In this document: in pieces, positions 17,760-26,890 of the stretch
Layout of the letters: each line of letters begins with the position of its first letter
How positions within the stretch are numbered: position 1 is the first letter of the stretch
Assembly: GCA_031547305.1 (NCBI GenBank)
Contig: JAVBSC010000019.1
Location: 78,020 to 142,019 of the forward strand
Direction: 5' to 3'
Source of the DNA: JAVBSC01 sp031547305
Lineage (GTDB): Bacteria; Desulfobacterota; Desulfovibrionia; Desulfovibrionales; Desulfovibrionaceae
Length of the DNA stretch: 64,000 bases
Program-made: the position numbers and the translations under genes
The notes under the pieces: generated by a model
Database searches by the model: none
Seen by the model: only the letters and a program-made list of their open reading frames with translations
What the model was told of the DNA's origin: nothing

Positions 17760-19682
17760 ATGCCGGTAGTAATGGGCACGGCCGGGCACATAGACCATGG
17801 CAAGACTTCCCTGGTGCGGGCGCTGACCGGCACGGACTGCGACCGCCTGGAGGAGGAGAAGCGGCGCGGCATAACCATAGAGCTTGGCTTCGCTTTTCTG
17901 GAATTGCCCGGCGGGCGGCGGCTGTCCGTAGTGGACGTTCCGGGGCATGAGCGCTTTGTCAAGAATATGGTGGCCGGGGCTCAGGGCATAGATTTTGTGA
18001 CTCTGGTCATCGCGGCGGACGAAGGCGTCATGCCCCAGACCAGGGAGCATCTGGAAATATGCGCGTTGCTGGGCATAAACCGGGGCCTGGTGGCCCTGAC
18101 CAAGATCGATATGGTGGACGCGGACTGGCTGGCCCTGGTGACCGAGGACGTCCGCAATTTTCTGCGGGGCACTTTTTTGGAGGAAGCGGCGGTTTTTCCG
18201 GTTTCCGCGCATACCGGCCAGGGGCTTGAGGACTTAAAAGCCGCCCTGGACGTCATGGAGCGGGAATTCACGCCCAGGCGGCGCAACGACCTGGCCCGCC
18301 TGCCCATTGACCGGGTGTTCACCATGCGCGGGCACGGGACTGTGGTTACCGGCACCTTGCTCTCCGGCGCGCTGAAGGTGGGGGACGACGTAAAGCTGTA
18401 CCCTTCCGGCAGGCTTAGCAAGGCGCGCGGTCTGCAAAGCCACGGCAAAGCCACGGAACTGGCTCCGGCCGGGTACCGGACGGCGGTGAACCTGCAAAAC
18501 CTGGAAGTTACGGACGTGGATCGGGGCGAGCAACTGGCCCGGCCGGGGGATTTGTTCCCGGCCATGAGCTGGCTGGTTGAACTGAGCTGCCTGAAATCCT
18601 CGCCCAGGGCTTTGCGTAACCGGACGGAAGTGCATTTTCACCACTGCACCAGGGAAACCCAGGCCCGTCTGTACCTGCCGGACCGGGAAAAGCTGGAACC
18701 GGGCGCCACGGCGGTGTGCGAACTGCGCTTTTCCGAACCCATGGTCGGGGTGTTCGGGGATCGCTGCGTGCTGCGCTCGTTTTCGCCTTTGCGCACCGTG
18801 GCCGGGGGCATGCTCATCCAGCCCATGGGATTGGAACTGCGGCGCAAGGATAAAAATTTCGCCCGCCGCCTGGAACTTCTGGCCGGGCTGTCCAGGGTGG
18901 AGCCGGAAGCGGCGCTCCTGGCGCACCTGGAGCTTTACGGCCTGGCTGGAGCATCATTTGCCGCCCTGCGGGTGCTTTTGAACCTGGAATCCGGCCAGTT
19001 GGACAAGCTGCTGCAAACCCTGGGCAGCAGAGGCCTGCTGTTTTGCGTGGACAAAGAGGAGCGCATCTACCTGAAGGCCGAGGCTGTGGCGGAGCTTCAG
19101 GATTCCTGCCTGGATTTCGTGCGGGAATTTCACCGATTGGACCCCATGAAGCCCGGCCTGGGCCGTGGGGAGCTGGCTTCCGGCTGGGGCAGGGAACTGC
19201 CGCCTAAATTGACGCATTTTGTGCTGGAGCGCCTGCTTAAGCAGGGGAGCCTGGCTTCCGAAGGCGACGTGCTGCGTCTGGCCGGGCATACGGTATCCCT
19301 GGCTTCGGACCAGGAAGGCCTGCGCCGGGCTATTCTGGAGGCCCACGCGAAAGCCGGCCTGGCCCCGCCGAATATGAAGGACGTGCTGGAACAGCTTAAG
19401 GTGAGTCAGAAATCCGTGCTGCCCCTGCTGAAGATCCTGCAGGACTCCGGGGAGCTTTTGCGGGTGGCGGACGGTCTTTATTACCACGGCCCGGCTCTGC
19501 GGGAGATCATGGAGCGCGTGACCCGCTGGTTTGACAGCCACGATGACCTGGACCCGGCGGGATTGAAGGAAATTACCGGCCTTTCCCGCAAATACCTGAT
19601 TGCCCTCCTGGAGTATTTTGATCAGGAACGCCTGACTATCCGGGTGGGGGATAAGCGGTTGCTGCGCGCCAAGCAGAAGTGA
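17760..19682 (+). CDS. selB: Selenocysteine-specific elongation factor SelB
   Basis: SelB carries selenocysteinyl-tRNA to UGA codons followed by a SECIS hairpin. This 640-residue protein has the G-domain motifs VMGTAGHIDHGKTSLVRALTG (split here by the frame limit), RGITIELGF, DVPGHERFVKNM and ALTKIDMVD, two beta-barrel domains, and a C-terminal array of winged-helix domains (about 370-640) that binds SECIS RNA. I start at ATG 17760, preceded by AAGGAG, rather than at the upstream ATG of the open frame. It implies that the organism makes selenoproteins, such as formate dehydrogenases or hydrogenases. No selA, selC or selD was found in the window. Confidence 0.95.
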   Translation: MPVVMGTAGHIDHGKTSLVRALTGTDCDRLEEEKRRGITIELGFAFLELPGGRRLSVVDVPGHERFVKNMVAGAQGIDFVTLVIAADEGVMPQTREHLEICALLGINRGLVALTKIDMVDADWLALVTEDVRNFLRGTFLEEAAVFPVSAHTGQGLEDLKAALDVMEREFTPRRRNDLARLPIDRVFTMRGHGTVVTGTLLSGALKVGDDVKLYPSGRLSKARGLQSHGKATELAPAGYRTAVNLQNLEVTDVDRGEQLARPGDLFPAMSWLVELSCLKSSPRALRNRTEVHFHHCTRETQARLYLPDREKLEPGATAVCELRFSEPMVGVFGDRCVLRSFSPLRTVAGGMLIQPMGLELRRKDKNFARRLELLAGLSRVEPEAALLAHLELYGLAGASFAALRVLLNLESGQLDKLLQTLGSRGLLFCVDKEERIYLKAEAVAELQDSCLDFVREFHRLDPMKPGLGRGELASGWGRELPPKLTHFVLERLLKQGSLASEGDVLRLAGHTVSLASDQEGLRRAILEAHAKAGLAPPNMKDVLEQLKVSQKSVLPLLKILQDSGELLRVADGLYYHGPALREIMERVTRWFDSHDDLDPAGLKEITGLSRKYLIALLEYFDQERLTIRVGDKRLLRAKQK

Positions 19683-19912
19683 ACAGGAATCCGCCCGGCG
19701 CCGGCGGGCCGCTGAATGCGCGGTGAAAAGCCGGGGCCGTTTTGCGGCACTCCAAATCAAGGGGGGATTGCCGGCACAAATACCCTGATGCGTATTATTT
19801 AAGGCTAAATCACCCCAAGGGTGATATTCAAACAGCCTTCATATCTGCTATGCCGTTGAAACTTCGAAACGCCTTAGAGACAGAAAATAAATCAGAAAGG
19901 CTGAGCGGTTTT

Positions 19913-20440
19913 ATGGACATACAGGAAGACCTGCGCTTTATCTGCGCCTCCATTGACGCCAATTTGCGCTATGCCGAGGGCAAACACGCCGCCTTTGTCG
20001 CCTTTAACGGGGTGGCCACGTTCGGCGCTTTCGGCATTGCGCGCAATCTTACTCTGGACGGCGGCGGGCAATCCGTGCGGGCTCTTTTATCCGTGGCCAT
20101 CTGCCTGCTGGTCTGCGCAATAATAACAGGCATATATTCGTTCGTTCCGATCATCATCCGTAAAGTTGAAATAGGCGGGGACCTTGCAAGCGACAATGCC
20201 TTGTTTTTTGAGCATGTAAAAGCCCATTCCCCGGAATCCTATGAACGGCTTTTGTGCGAAAAATACCAAGTACTCCCGGAAAGCATCACTCCATTGGACC
20301 GTTGCGTTATTTCGCAAATCATCGTCAATGCCCGTCTGGCCTCGCGCAAGTTCGCCCTGTTCAAGCGCGTGGCTTTTTTTGACCTGGCGGCGGTGGCCTT
20401 TGTCTTGAGCGGTGCGGTGCTGGGCCTGGTCTTCAGATAG
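19913..20440 (+). CDS. PycTM-like (Pycsar effector family) membrane protein, orphan
   Basis: A 175-residue protein with two N-terminal membrane segments (about 27-45 and 57-80), a soluble segment of about 75 residues, and one C-terminal membrane segment (about 155-173). The layout and the blocks NLRYAEGKHAAFVAFNG and QIIVNARLASRKFALFK resemble the DUF5706/PycTM family, whose known members form membrane-disrupting effectors triggered by cyclic CMP or UMP. The usual D-T-K-A before the first helix is E-G-K-H here. No pyrimidine cyclase gene is adjacent. The frame is open to 19742 with another ATG at 19850. I chose ATG 19913 because GAAAGG lies upstream and the length then fits the family. A nucleotidase gene follows after 26 bases. 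Confidence 0.6.
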   Translation: MDIQEDLRFICASIDANLRYAEGKHAAFVAFNGVATFGAFGIARNLTLDGGGQSVRALLSVAICLLVCAIITGIYSFVPIIIRKVEIGGDLASDNALFFEHVKAHSPESYERLLCEKYQVLPESITPLDRCVISQIIVNARLASRKFALFKRVAFFDLAAVAFVLSGAVLGLVFR

Positions 20441-20466
20441 AACATATTTTCCAACAAGGAGCGCCC

Positions 20467-22155
20467 ATGCCCGGACAAAGCTTCCCCCGCGCCAATCCGG
20501 CGCGTTTTGCCGTTCTGTTTCTGGCCCTGGCCGCGCTTTTACTTTCCGGCTGCGCCAAAAACGCATCGCGGGCAACCGTGTTCTACACCACGGACACCCA
20601 CGGCAGACTCAGCGCCGATGCGAGCGGCGTCGGTCTGGACGTTATCGCCGCGGCGCATAAGGAGACGTCCGGCTCGCTTTTGGTGGATGCAGGCGATTAT
20701 CTGCAGGGCAATCCTTCAGTCAATTTGACCCAGGGGAAGGATGCGGTGCGGTTAATGAAGATGGCCGGATATTATGCGGCGGCTCTGGGCAATCACGAGT
20801 TCGACTTCGGCCTGGAGGCGCTGCGGGAACGCATGGCCGAGGCCGCCGCCGGGCCTGACCCGCTGTATATCATATCCGCCAATGTCCTGAACGCGGACGG
20901 AAGCCTGTTTACCAGGCCGGCGGCGACGACTGAGGCCGGGGGGCTGAAAATCGGTTTTTTGGGCCTGACCACCGAGGAAACAGCCACGCAGACCCATCCG
21001 CATAATGTGGCCGGACTTGTTTTTGCCGATGTGGCGCAACGCGCCGGAGATATGGCGAAAAAATTGCGCGCTGAGGGCTGCGACGTGGTTGTGGCTCTGG
21101 CCCATGTGGGAACAGCGGATGTGCTTGGCGTGAAAAGTACGGACATCGCCATGCGGGTGGATGGAATTGACGTGATTATCGACGGGCATTCCCATGTCGA
21201 GCTGAACGAAACAATGCCAAACGGGACGCTGGTGATCAGCAGTGGAGCGCACGCCAAAGCTCTGGGCAGACTGGTTCTGACGCGCCAAGGCGCGCCCGGT
21301 TCCGGCTTGCGGAAAGACAATACTTTGTTGCGCAAGGCGGAACTGGCGGACATTACGCCTGACCCCGCCGTGGCCGGCGCCCTGGCGCGGATGAAAGAAG
21401 AGCAGGCGGCGCTGCTGGCGCGCGTTGTGGGCGCCACGCCTGTGGATCTGGACGCGGAACGCGTGAACATACGCACGCGGGAAACCAACTTCGGCAATTT
21501 ATGCACGGACGCCCTCCGGCACATGACCGGAGCGGACGTCGCCATTATCAACGGCGGCGGCATCCGCCGGTCCATAGCCAAAGGGGAGATTACCAAGGGT
21601 GACGTGATAGCCGCCATTCCCTTTGCCGACGCCGTGGTGACCAAAAACGTGACCGGCGCGCAGCTTCTGGTTATTCTGGAACACGGGTTTCGCGGCCTGC
21701 CCGCTGAAAACGGCGGATTTCCGCAACTAAGCGGACTAAGGGTAACCGTGAATACGGCGGACCCGCCAGGCAAGCGCGTCGCCTCAGTCAGGCTGGACAA
21801 CGGGGAAACTCTTGACCCGCGACGGAATTATACCCTGGCCGTATCGGATTTTCTGGCCTCCGGCGGCGACGGCTACCCTGTTCTGGCGACGTTGCCGGCG
21901 CTTCGCCAGTATCTGCCGCCGGACACCGCCCTGGAAGCATATCTGCGGGATATGGGGCGAAAGGCCTTTGAGGGCATTCATACGGAGCGCGTGACCATCC
22001 GGCCGGGGAGCGGGGCGTCCCTGCGGCTTGTATGGCCTGCGCGGGACACAGAGCTTGCTTCCACTCGTTTCGCGCGCAAGCTCCTCGCTGCCTCGCCAGG
22101 CGTTGGCCTTTCAATAACACCACAGTTCCAGGGTCCGTTCCGGACCGCGGCGTGA
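20467..22155 (+). CDS. 5'-nucleotidase / UDP-sugar hydrolase family lipoprotein
   Basis: A 562-residue UshA-family enzyme. The signal peptide ends in the lipobox LLLSGC (Cys near residue 28), so it is probably a lipoprotein facing the periplasm. The metallophosphoesterase domain has FYTTDTHGRL (DxH), VDAGDYLQGNP, ALGNHEFDFG, and the later DVVVALAHVG and IDGHSHVE, all metal ligands present. The C-terminal 5_nucleotid_C domain (about 330-500) shows RETNFGNLCTDALRHM, INGGGIR and VSDFLASGGDGYPVL. It likely scavenges nucleotides or nucleotide sugars outside the cytoplasm. AAGGAG precedes the ATG, and the PycTM-like gene lies 26 bases upstream. Confidence 0.92.
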   Translation: MPGQSFPRANPARFAVLFLALAALLLSGCAKNASRATVFYTTDTHGRLSADASGVGLDVIAAAHKETSGSLLVDAGDYLQGNPSVNLTQGKDAVRLMKMAGYYAAALGNHEFDFGLEALRERMAEAAAGPDPLYIISANVLNADGSLFTRPAATTEAGGLKIGFLGLTTEETATQTHPHNVAGLVFADVAQRAGDMAKKLRAEGCDVVVALAHVGTADVLGVKSTDIAMRVDGIDVIIDGHSHVELNETMPNGTLVISSGAHAKALGRLVLTRQGAPGSGLRKDNTLLRKAELADITPDPAVAGALARMKEEQAALLARVVGATPVDLDAERVNIRTRETNFGNLCTDALRHMTGADVAIINGGGIRRSIAKGEITKGDVIAAIPFADAVVTKNVTGAQLLVILEHGFRGLPAENGGFPQLSGLRVTVNTADPPGKRVASVRLDNGETLDPRRNYTLAVSDFLASGGDGYPVLATLPALRQYLPPDTALEAYLRDMGRKAFEGIHTERVTIRPGSGASLRLVWPARDTELASTRFARKLLAASPGVGLSITPQFQGPFRTAA

Positions 22156-22170
22156 AAAAAACCCGTTTGT

Positions 22171-22192
22171 AAAAAAGCGCTTGCTCCGGCAA
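22171..22192 (-). terminator. Possible weak terminator between convergent genes
   Basis: On the minus strand TTGC-CGGA-GCAA (22181-22192) is followed by GCGC and TTTTTT (22171-22176). The stem is only four base pairs, so the call is tentative. It lies just past the stop of the lipoprotein gene and in the 42-base convergent gap. Confidence 0.3.
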
Positions 22193-22197
22193 CAGCC

Positions 22198-22653
22198 CTA
22201 CGGCATGGGCAACAGCTTGTCCACCGTGGTCGCGGCTTTGGCCGCGTCGTAAATGTTCTGCCCGATCACGCGCCAGCGGTAAGCTTTGGCCGGGGCGGGG
22301 CAGTAGCTGAAATCCACTGTCCCGGTCTGGGCGTTGAACCCGGCCTTGGCCGGGCTGAAGGATACCTTCTGGGACGGGTTGAATGGGCAGCCTGGGCAGT
22401 CTTCCGGGCCGTTCACCGGGTCAAGCTCAAGCTGGATGCCGTCCAGGTTTTCAAAGGCCCCGGCCAGGGTTCCCTTGAAATTGATGCATTTTTCCACGGC
22501 GGTGGCGTTCATGTCTTGCCAGGTGAATGTGCGCGTCTTGCTGCGGGCGCTGGGCATAGCCTTTTTGCCGCATCCGGAGGCCCCAGCCAGGCAGAAGACC
22601 AGTAAAACAGCCACCAGGGATTTGAGTATGGCATTGCGTCTATCCATGTGCAT
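22198..22653 (-). CDS. Predicted lipoprotein, unknown function
   Basis: A 151-residue protein whose N-terminus (VAVLLVFCLAGASGC) is a lipoprotein signal with Cys near residue 28; Ala rather than Leu at -3 makes the lipobox slightly atypical. The mature part holds a C-x2-C pair (DCPGCPFNPSQ) and a strand-rich region ending in RWRVIGQNIYDAAKA, somewhat like a fibronectin-type fold. No family is recognised. It is the last gene of the run hit-lapA-lapB-mutS and overlaps the mutS end by 14 bases. A second ATG two codons later (22647) is an alternative start. Confidence 0.7.
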   Translation of the reverse strand: MHMDRRNAILKSLVAVLLVFCLAGASGCGKKAMPSARSKTRTFTWQDMNATAVEKCINFKGTLAGAFENLDGIQLELDPVNGPEDCPGCPFNPSQKVSFSPAKAGFNAQTGTVDFSYCPAPAKAYRWRVIGQNIYDAAKAATTVDKLLPMP

Positions 22654-25396
22654 CCGTCCCCCACAAAAGTTTCCATTCGCTCAACAGCTTCAGCGCGTCA
22701 AGCGGGGTTATGGCGTTGGCGTCCAGGTTTTTCAGGGCCGTGAGCAGCGGGTGATCCGGAATGCTTTGCCGCTCCGGCAGCAACGGCCTGATTTTGCTTT
22801 TCGCGCCGGGCTCCGGCCCGGAGATTCCCGGCAGCAGCTGCGGCGCGCGCGCGTCTTCCGGCAGGCCCGGCCCGGCGTTGCGGGATTTTTCCAGTTCCGC
22901 CAGGATTTGTCTGGCTCTTTGTACCACAGGTTGGGGCACTCCGGCTAGTTTTGCCACTTCTATGCCGTAGCTGCGGTCCGCCGGCCCAGGCACCAGGCGG
23001 CGCAAAAAGACGATTTCCCCGTTCCATTCCCGGACCGCGATGTTCATGTTGTGCAATCCGGGGATGCGGCCTTCCAAAGAAGTAAGCTCGTGATAATGGG
23101 TGGCGAACAGGGTGCGCACCTGTCCGCCGGCCCGCGCGGCCAGATCTTCAACCACGGCCCAGGCCAGAGCCAGGCCGTCGAAAGTGCTGGTGCCCCGGCC
23201 GATCTCGTCCAGGATCACCAGGCTCATTTTGCTGGCCTGGCGCAGGATTCGGGCCGTTTCCATCATTTCCACCATAAAGGTGCTTTGGCCCTGGGCCAGG
23301 TTGTCCGAAGCGCCGACCCGGGAAAAAATGCGATCCACCATGCCGATGGAGGCTTCCCTGGCCGGCACGTAGGAGCCCATTTGAGCCAGCAGGCAGATTA
23401 TGGCGGTCTGGCGCAGCACTGTGGATTTTCCGGCCATATTCGGGCCGGTGATGAGAATCAGGCGGCGCTGGGCGTCCATGCGCAAATCATTGGGAATAAA
23501 GCCGCCTTTTTGCTGCATGGCCTCCACAACAGGGTGCCGGCCGTCCCGGATGAGCAGATCCCGCTCCTCGTGCAAGGAAGGTTTGGCCCAGCCGTTAAGT
23601 TGGGCGCACTCGGCCAGGCTTTGCCAGTAATCCAAGGCCGCCACGAGTTCGGCCATAAAAACCAGGCGGGAACGGATCCGGCTGATTTTCAGGCGCAAAT
23701 CCTGAAACAGGGAATATTCAAGCTGCTTGCGCTTGTCCGAGGCGCTGAGCAGCTTGTCTTCCAGTTCCTTGAGCTCCGGGGTGACAAAGCGTTCGGCATT
23801 GGCCACGGTCTGGCGGCGGTGGAAGTGGGCGGGAATTTCCACCTGCGCCGCTCTGGACAGCTCAAAATAATAGCCGAAGACTTTATTAAAGCCCAACTTT
23901 AACTTTGTCAGCCCGGGACCGGCCTGTTCCCTGGCCAGCAGGTCTTTCAGGCGCTGCTCGCCGTGTTCGGCCAGATCCAGCAGTTCGTCCAGATCCTTGT
24001 GGTACCCCTGCTTGAACAGACCACCCTCGGTGATCAGGTTTGGCAATTCCGGGAGCAGGGCGTGATCCAGCAGTTCCGCGTAATCCGCCAGATCGTCCCA
24101 GTTCTGGGTAAGGCCATACAGGGCCGGGGGCAGATCCAGGCCTTCGGCCTGGTCCGAGGTGGCGTAGTTGCCGGGCTCCGAAAGGCTGTATTCAATAAGC
24201 CGGCGCAGGCCGGGCAGGGCCAGAAGGCTTTGGCGCAGGGCGGCAAAATCCCGTGGTGTGGCCCGGTTAAGGGTGATGCGGGTGGACAGGCGCTCCAGGT
24301 CATTAACCTGCTTCAGGGCCTGGCGCAGTGAGGCCCGTTTGCCCGGCTGGTTCAGCAGGTGTTCCACGGCGCTCCGGGTGTTTTCAATCAGGGCCAGATC
24401 TCGCCAGGGGTGGCGCAAACGCTCGTCCAGCAGGCGATCCCCCATGGGGGTCACGGTTTTGTTCAGGACCTGCTTCAGCGTGCCGGGGCCTTTGCGGCCG
24501 TCCAGACGGCGGAACAATTCCAGGTTGCGCTCGGTTATTTCGTCAATAATCAAATGCTTGCCCAGGTTGAGGGGCGCAAAGGGCTTAAGGTGGGTGGCGG
24601 CTTCCTTCTGGGTTTGGGCCAGGTAGGCCAGAATAGCCCCGCAGGCCATGATCAGCTCCGGCTTGCCGTCCAGATCCAGGGCGCCGGCTTCCTGCACGCC
24701 CTGGTTTTTCAGCAGGCGTTCTTCCGCGCTTTTCAGGCCGAAGTAAGGCCCGACAGGCAGGCGGACCTTCTGGATGTTGCCAAAGGACAAGCTTTCCGGA
24801 ATTCTAAATTCCCGGGGCGGCAAATCAGGCAGCAAAAGCTCACGCGGGTCCAGCTTCTGCACCCATTGCCAGAGCTCCACGTCTTTTTTGCCGAACAGGC
24901 CGGACCATTGCCCGGTGGAATAATCCAGCCAGGCAAAGGCGCCCTGGCTTTTGGCGCTGTCCCAGAAAAGCGCCCCCAGGTAGCGGCTGCCGGATTCCAG
25001 GCCGGATTCCTCCACCACCGTGCCGGGGGTGAGAACCCGTGTGACTTCCCGTTGCACCAGCCCCTTGGATTCCCTGGGATTGCTCACCTGGTCGCAAATA
25101 GCCACCTTGTAGCCTTTTTCCAGCAGCACAGGCAGGTAGGAATCCAGGGCGTGGTATGGCACCCCGCACATGGGCGTGGGGTTTTCATCCCTGGGATTGC
25201 GTGAAGTCAGGGCAATCTGCAGTTCGGCCGCGGCTGTGGCGGCATCGTCAAAAAACAGCTCGTAAAAATCACCCATGCGGTAAAAAAGCAGGGCGTCCGG
25301 GTAATTTTTTTTTATTCCCAGGTACTGCTCGAACATGGGCGTTGTTTTGAGCCCTGTTGGGGACGGCGGAGCGTCGCTCATGCTGGAGTCATTCAT
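22640..25396 (-). CDS. mutS: DNA mismatch repair protein MutS
   Basis: MutS recognises mismatches and signals to MutL. At 918 residues it is slightly longer than E. coli MutS. The mismatch-reading Phe-x-Glu motif is in YRMGDFYELFFDDA (about residue 40). The core and clamp domains follow. The ATPase shows Walker A in TGPNMAGKSTVLRQTA, SRVGASDNLAQGQSTFMVEM, and Walker B in LVILDEIGRGTSTFDGLALA, then FATHYHELTSLE. The C-terminus carries a Pro/Gly-rich tail before a final helical segment. The start overlaps the stop of lapB by eight bases. No mutL is present in the window. Confidence 0.97.
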   Translation of the reverse strand: MNDSSMSDAPPSPTGLKTTPMFEQYLGIKKNYPDALLFYRMGDFYELFFDDAATAAAELQIALTSRNPRDENPTPMCGVPYHALDSYLPVLLEKGYKVAICDQVSNPRESKGLVQREVTRVLTPGTVVEESGLESGSRYLGALFWDSAKSQGAFAWLDYSTGQWSGLFGKKDVELWQWVQKLDPRELLLPDLPPREFRIPESLSFGNIQKVRLPVGPYFGLKSAEERLLKNQGVQEAGALDLDGKPELIMACGAILAYLAQTQKEAATHLKPFAPLNLGKHLIIDEITERNLELFRRLDGRKGPGTLKQVLNKTVTPMGDRLLDERLRHPWRDLALIENTRSAVEHLLNQPGKRASLRQALKQVNDLERLSTRITLNRATPRDFAALRQSLLALPGLRRLIEYSLSEPGNYATSDQAEGLDLPPALYGLTQNWDDLADYAELLDHALLPELPNLITEGGLFKQGYHKDLDELLDLAEHGEQRLKDLLAREQAGPGLTKLKLGFNKVFGYYFELSRAAQVEIPAHFHRRQTVANAERFVTPELKELEDKLLSASDKRKQLEYSLFQDLRLKISRIRSRLVFMAELVAALDYWQSLAECAQLNGWAKPSLHEERDLLIRDGRHPVVEAMQQKGGFIPNDLRMDAQRRLILITGPNMAGKSTVLRQTAIICLLAQMGSYVPAREASIGMVDRIFSRVGASDNLAQGQSTFMVEMMETARILRQASKMSLVILDEIGRGTSTFDGLALAWAVVEDLAARAGGQVRTLFATHYHELTSLEGRIPGLHNMNIAVREWNGEIVFLRRLVPGPADRSYGIEVAKLAGVPQPVVQRARQILAELEKSRNAGPGLPEDARAPQLLPGISGPEPGAKSKIRPLLPERQSIPDHPLLTALKNLDANAITPLDALKLLSEWKLLWGTDAHG

Positions 25397-26492
25397 GCAG
25401 GTTTGTGCGCAGGGCTATGGAATGCCAACTGTGGCAGCGCGGGCAACAGTAAAAAACGTGCTCCAGCTTCAGGCCGCAGGAAGTGCAGAAAAATCGTTTT
25501 ATCAGCTCGGCCTGGCGGATGAAATACTTAAGCTGCACGTCCAGATTGGGGGAAACCTGCTCCCTGAGCAGGGCCAGCTTCAAGGCTTCCAGCCTGGCCA
25601 GCCAGAATTCCGGCTGCGCCAGCATGGCCTTGGTAAGCCAGACCGAGGCTTCCTCGGTCTGGCCGCAATAGCGCAGGATGCGCGCCCCGTAATAGTTGGC
25701 CGTAAGTTCAGGCTCGCGCTTGGCCAGCAGCGGCAGCAGGTATTCCGCGAAAGCGGCGGCCAGTTCGCGGCCCTGCTCATGTTCCGGGGAACAGAGCCTC
25801 AAGATGTCTTCAAACAGCAAAAACCCCAGATGCTCCGGCACGGCTTTAAGAGCGTCGGCCAGCAGCGTGGCCGCCTGCTTCCATTTTTTTTCCAACAGGC
25901 TGAAGGCGATAAGCTGGTTCCAGGCTTCCGGTGAGCCGGGGGTGATTTTCAGGGCTTTTTTAACCAGGCGGATTGCCGCGCTCTTGTCTTTGTCCGGCAT
26001 TTCGGCGGCCTGGCGCACCAGGTAATGGGCGTGGGCCGCCTTGTTGCCGGTCTGATAATAGTACTGGGCGGCCCGCAGAAAATTGCCGGTCTCCGCGTAA
26101 AGCTCCGCAAGCTCGGCATTTACGGTGAAGGTGGGAAAGCCCAGAGCCTCGGCCTCACTATAGGCGTTAAAGGCGCGGTCCATGAGTCCGGCCCGGCGGT
26201 AATCCTGGGCCAGTTCAAAGAGGATGCGCGCTTTTACCGTGCCGCTCAGTTCCGGCCGGACCACCAGGCTGCGGCGGATTTGCACGGCGCGCTCCACATC
26301 GCCCCTGGAGCGGAACAGATTTCCCAGTGCCAGGTAAATATCCACCGCGCCGGGGTTTTTCATGGCCGCCAGGGAAAGTTCCTGAATGGCGGCCAGAGTG
26401 TCCCGGTCGCCCGGGGAAGTGCCTTCCAGGGAAGGAGCGGCGGCCGGTGGGCGCTTTCCGAACAAATTGCGGAGCTTGCCGAGCAGTTTCAC
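25389..26492 (-). CDS. lapB: LapB-like TPR/zinc-ribbon protein
   Basis: The 367-residue protein is built of TPR repeats (about 35-330) and ends in a rubredoxin-like metal site, CTSCGLKLEHVFYCCPRCHS, with C-x2-C twice. This is the hallmark of LapB (YciM), which with LapA controls LPS synthesis through FtsH-dependent turnover of LpxC. LapB is normally tethered by an N-terminal membrane helix. Here the N-terminus is MKLLGKLRNLFGKRP, amphipathic and basic rather than a clear transmembrane helix, which is a departure from E. coli LapB. It follows lapA by 11 bases. Confidence 0.85.
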   Translation of the reverse strand: MKLLGKLRNLFGKRPPAAAPSLEGTSPGDRDTLAAIQELSLAAMKNPGAVDIYLALGNLFRSRGDVERAVQIRRSLVVRPELSGTVKARILFELAQDYRRAGLMDRAFNAYSEAEALGFPTFTVNAELAELYAETGNFLRAAQYYYQTGNKAAHAHYLVRQAAEMPDKDKSAAIRLVKKALKITPGSPEAWNQLIAFSLLEKKWKQAATLLADALKAVPEHLGFLLFEDILRLCSPEHEQGRELAAAFAEYLLPLLAKREPELTANYYGARILRYCGQTEEASVWLTKAMLAQPEFWLARLEALKLALLREQVSPNLDVQLKYFIRQAELIKRFFCTSCGLKLEHVFYCCPRCHSWHSIALRTNLHE

Positions 26493-26503
26493 GTAACGCT
26501 CCG

Positions 26504-26875
26504 TCAGGCCGGCAGGGCCGAGTTTTTATCCTTGGCGGAAGAGGCTTCCACGGTCTCTTGCGCTTCCACCAGGGGGATTTGCCGCAGGGCCTTCACTTCG
26601 GCTTCCAAAGCGCGGATGCGCTTACGGCAGTCACGAAGCTGCATGGAATTGCGCAGGCGATCCGAAATCAGGCAGAGCAGGCAGGCCACGGCGCCCACAA
26701 AAAAAGCCAGCACCACCACAAAAAAGAAGGGAATGGGAGCGGGCTGCCAAGTGTAGCCCAGGTAGGTGTTCAGCACCAGCGGCATATCCGTGCCCAGAAC
26801 GTCTTTGTTCTGGACAAAAAAGAGCACGCCGAAGACAAACAGTACCGCCAGCAGAAAAAATTTGAAAAAGCGCAT
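26504..26875 (-). CDS. lapA: LapA-domain (DUF1049) membrane protein
   Basis: A 123-residue inner-membrane protein with two membrane segments (about 4-21, FKFFLLAVLFVFGVLFFV, and 48-70) followed by a cytoplasmic coiled coil (about 75-105) and a short polar tail. The hairpin-plus-coil layout and QNKD after the first helix are typical of LapA/DUF1049. LapA partners LapB in lipopolysaccharide assembly control. It sits directly upstream of lapB and 15 bases after the HIT gene. Confidence 0.85.
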   Translation of the reverse strand: MRFFKFFLLAVLFVFGVLFFVQNKDVLGTDMPLVLNTYLGYTWQPAPIPFFFVVVLAFFVGAVACLLCLISDRLRNSMQLRDCRKRIRALEAEVKALRQIPLVEAQETVEASSAKDKNSALPA

Positions 26876-26890
26876 GGTAATGCTCCAGCT

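Noticed and set aside
19683..19741. GC-rich hairpin after selB as a terminator
   Set aside because: CCGCC...GGCGG can pair but is short and has no T-run; not listed as a feature.
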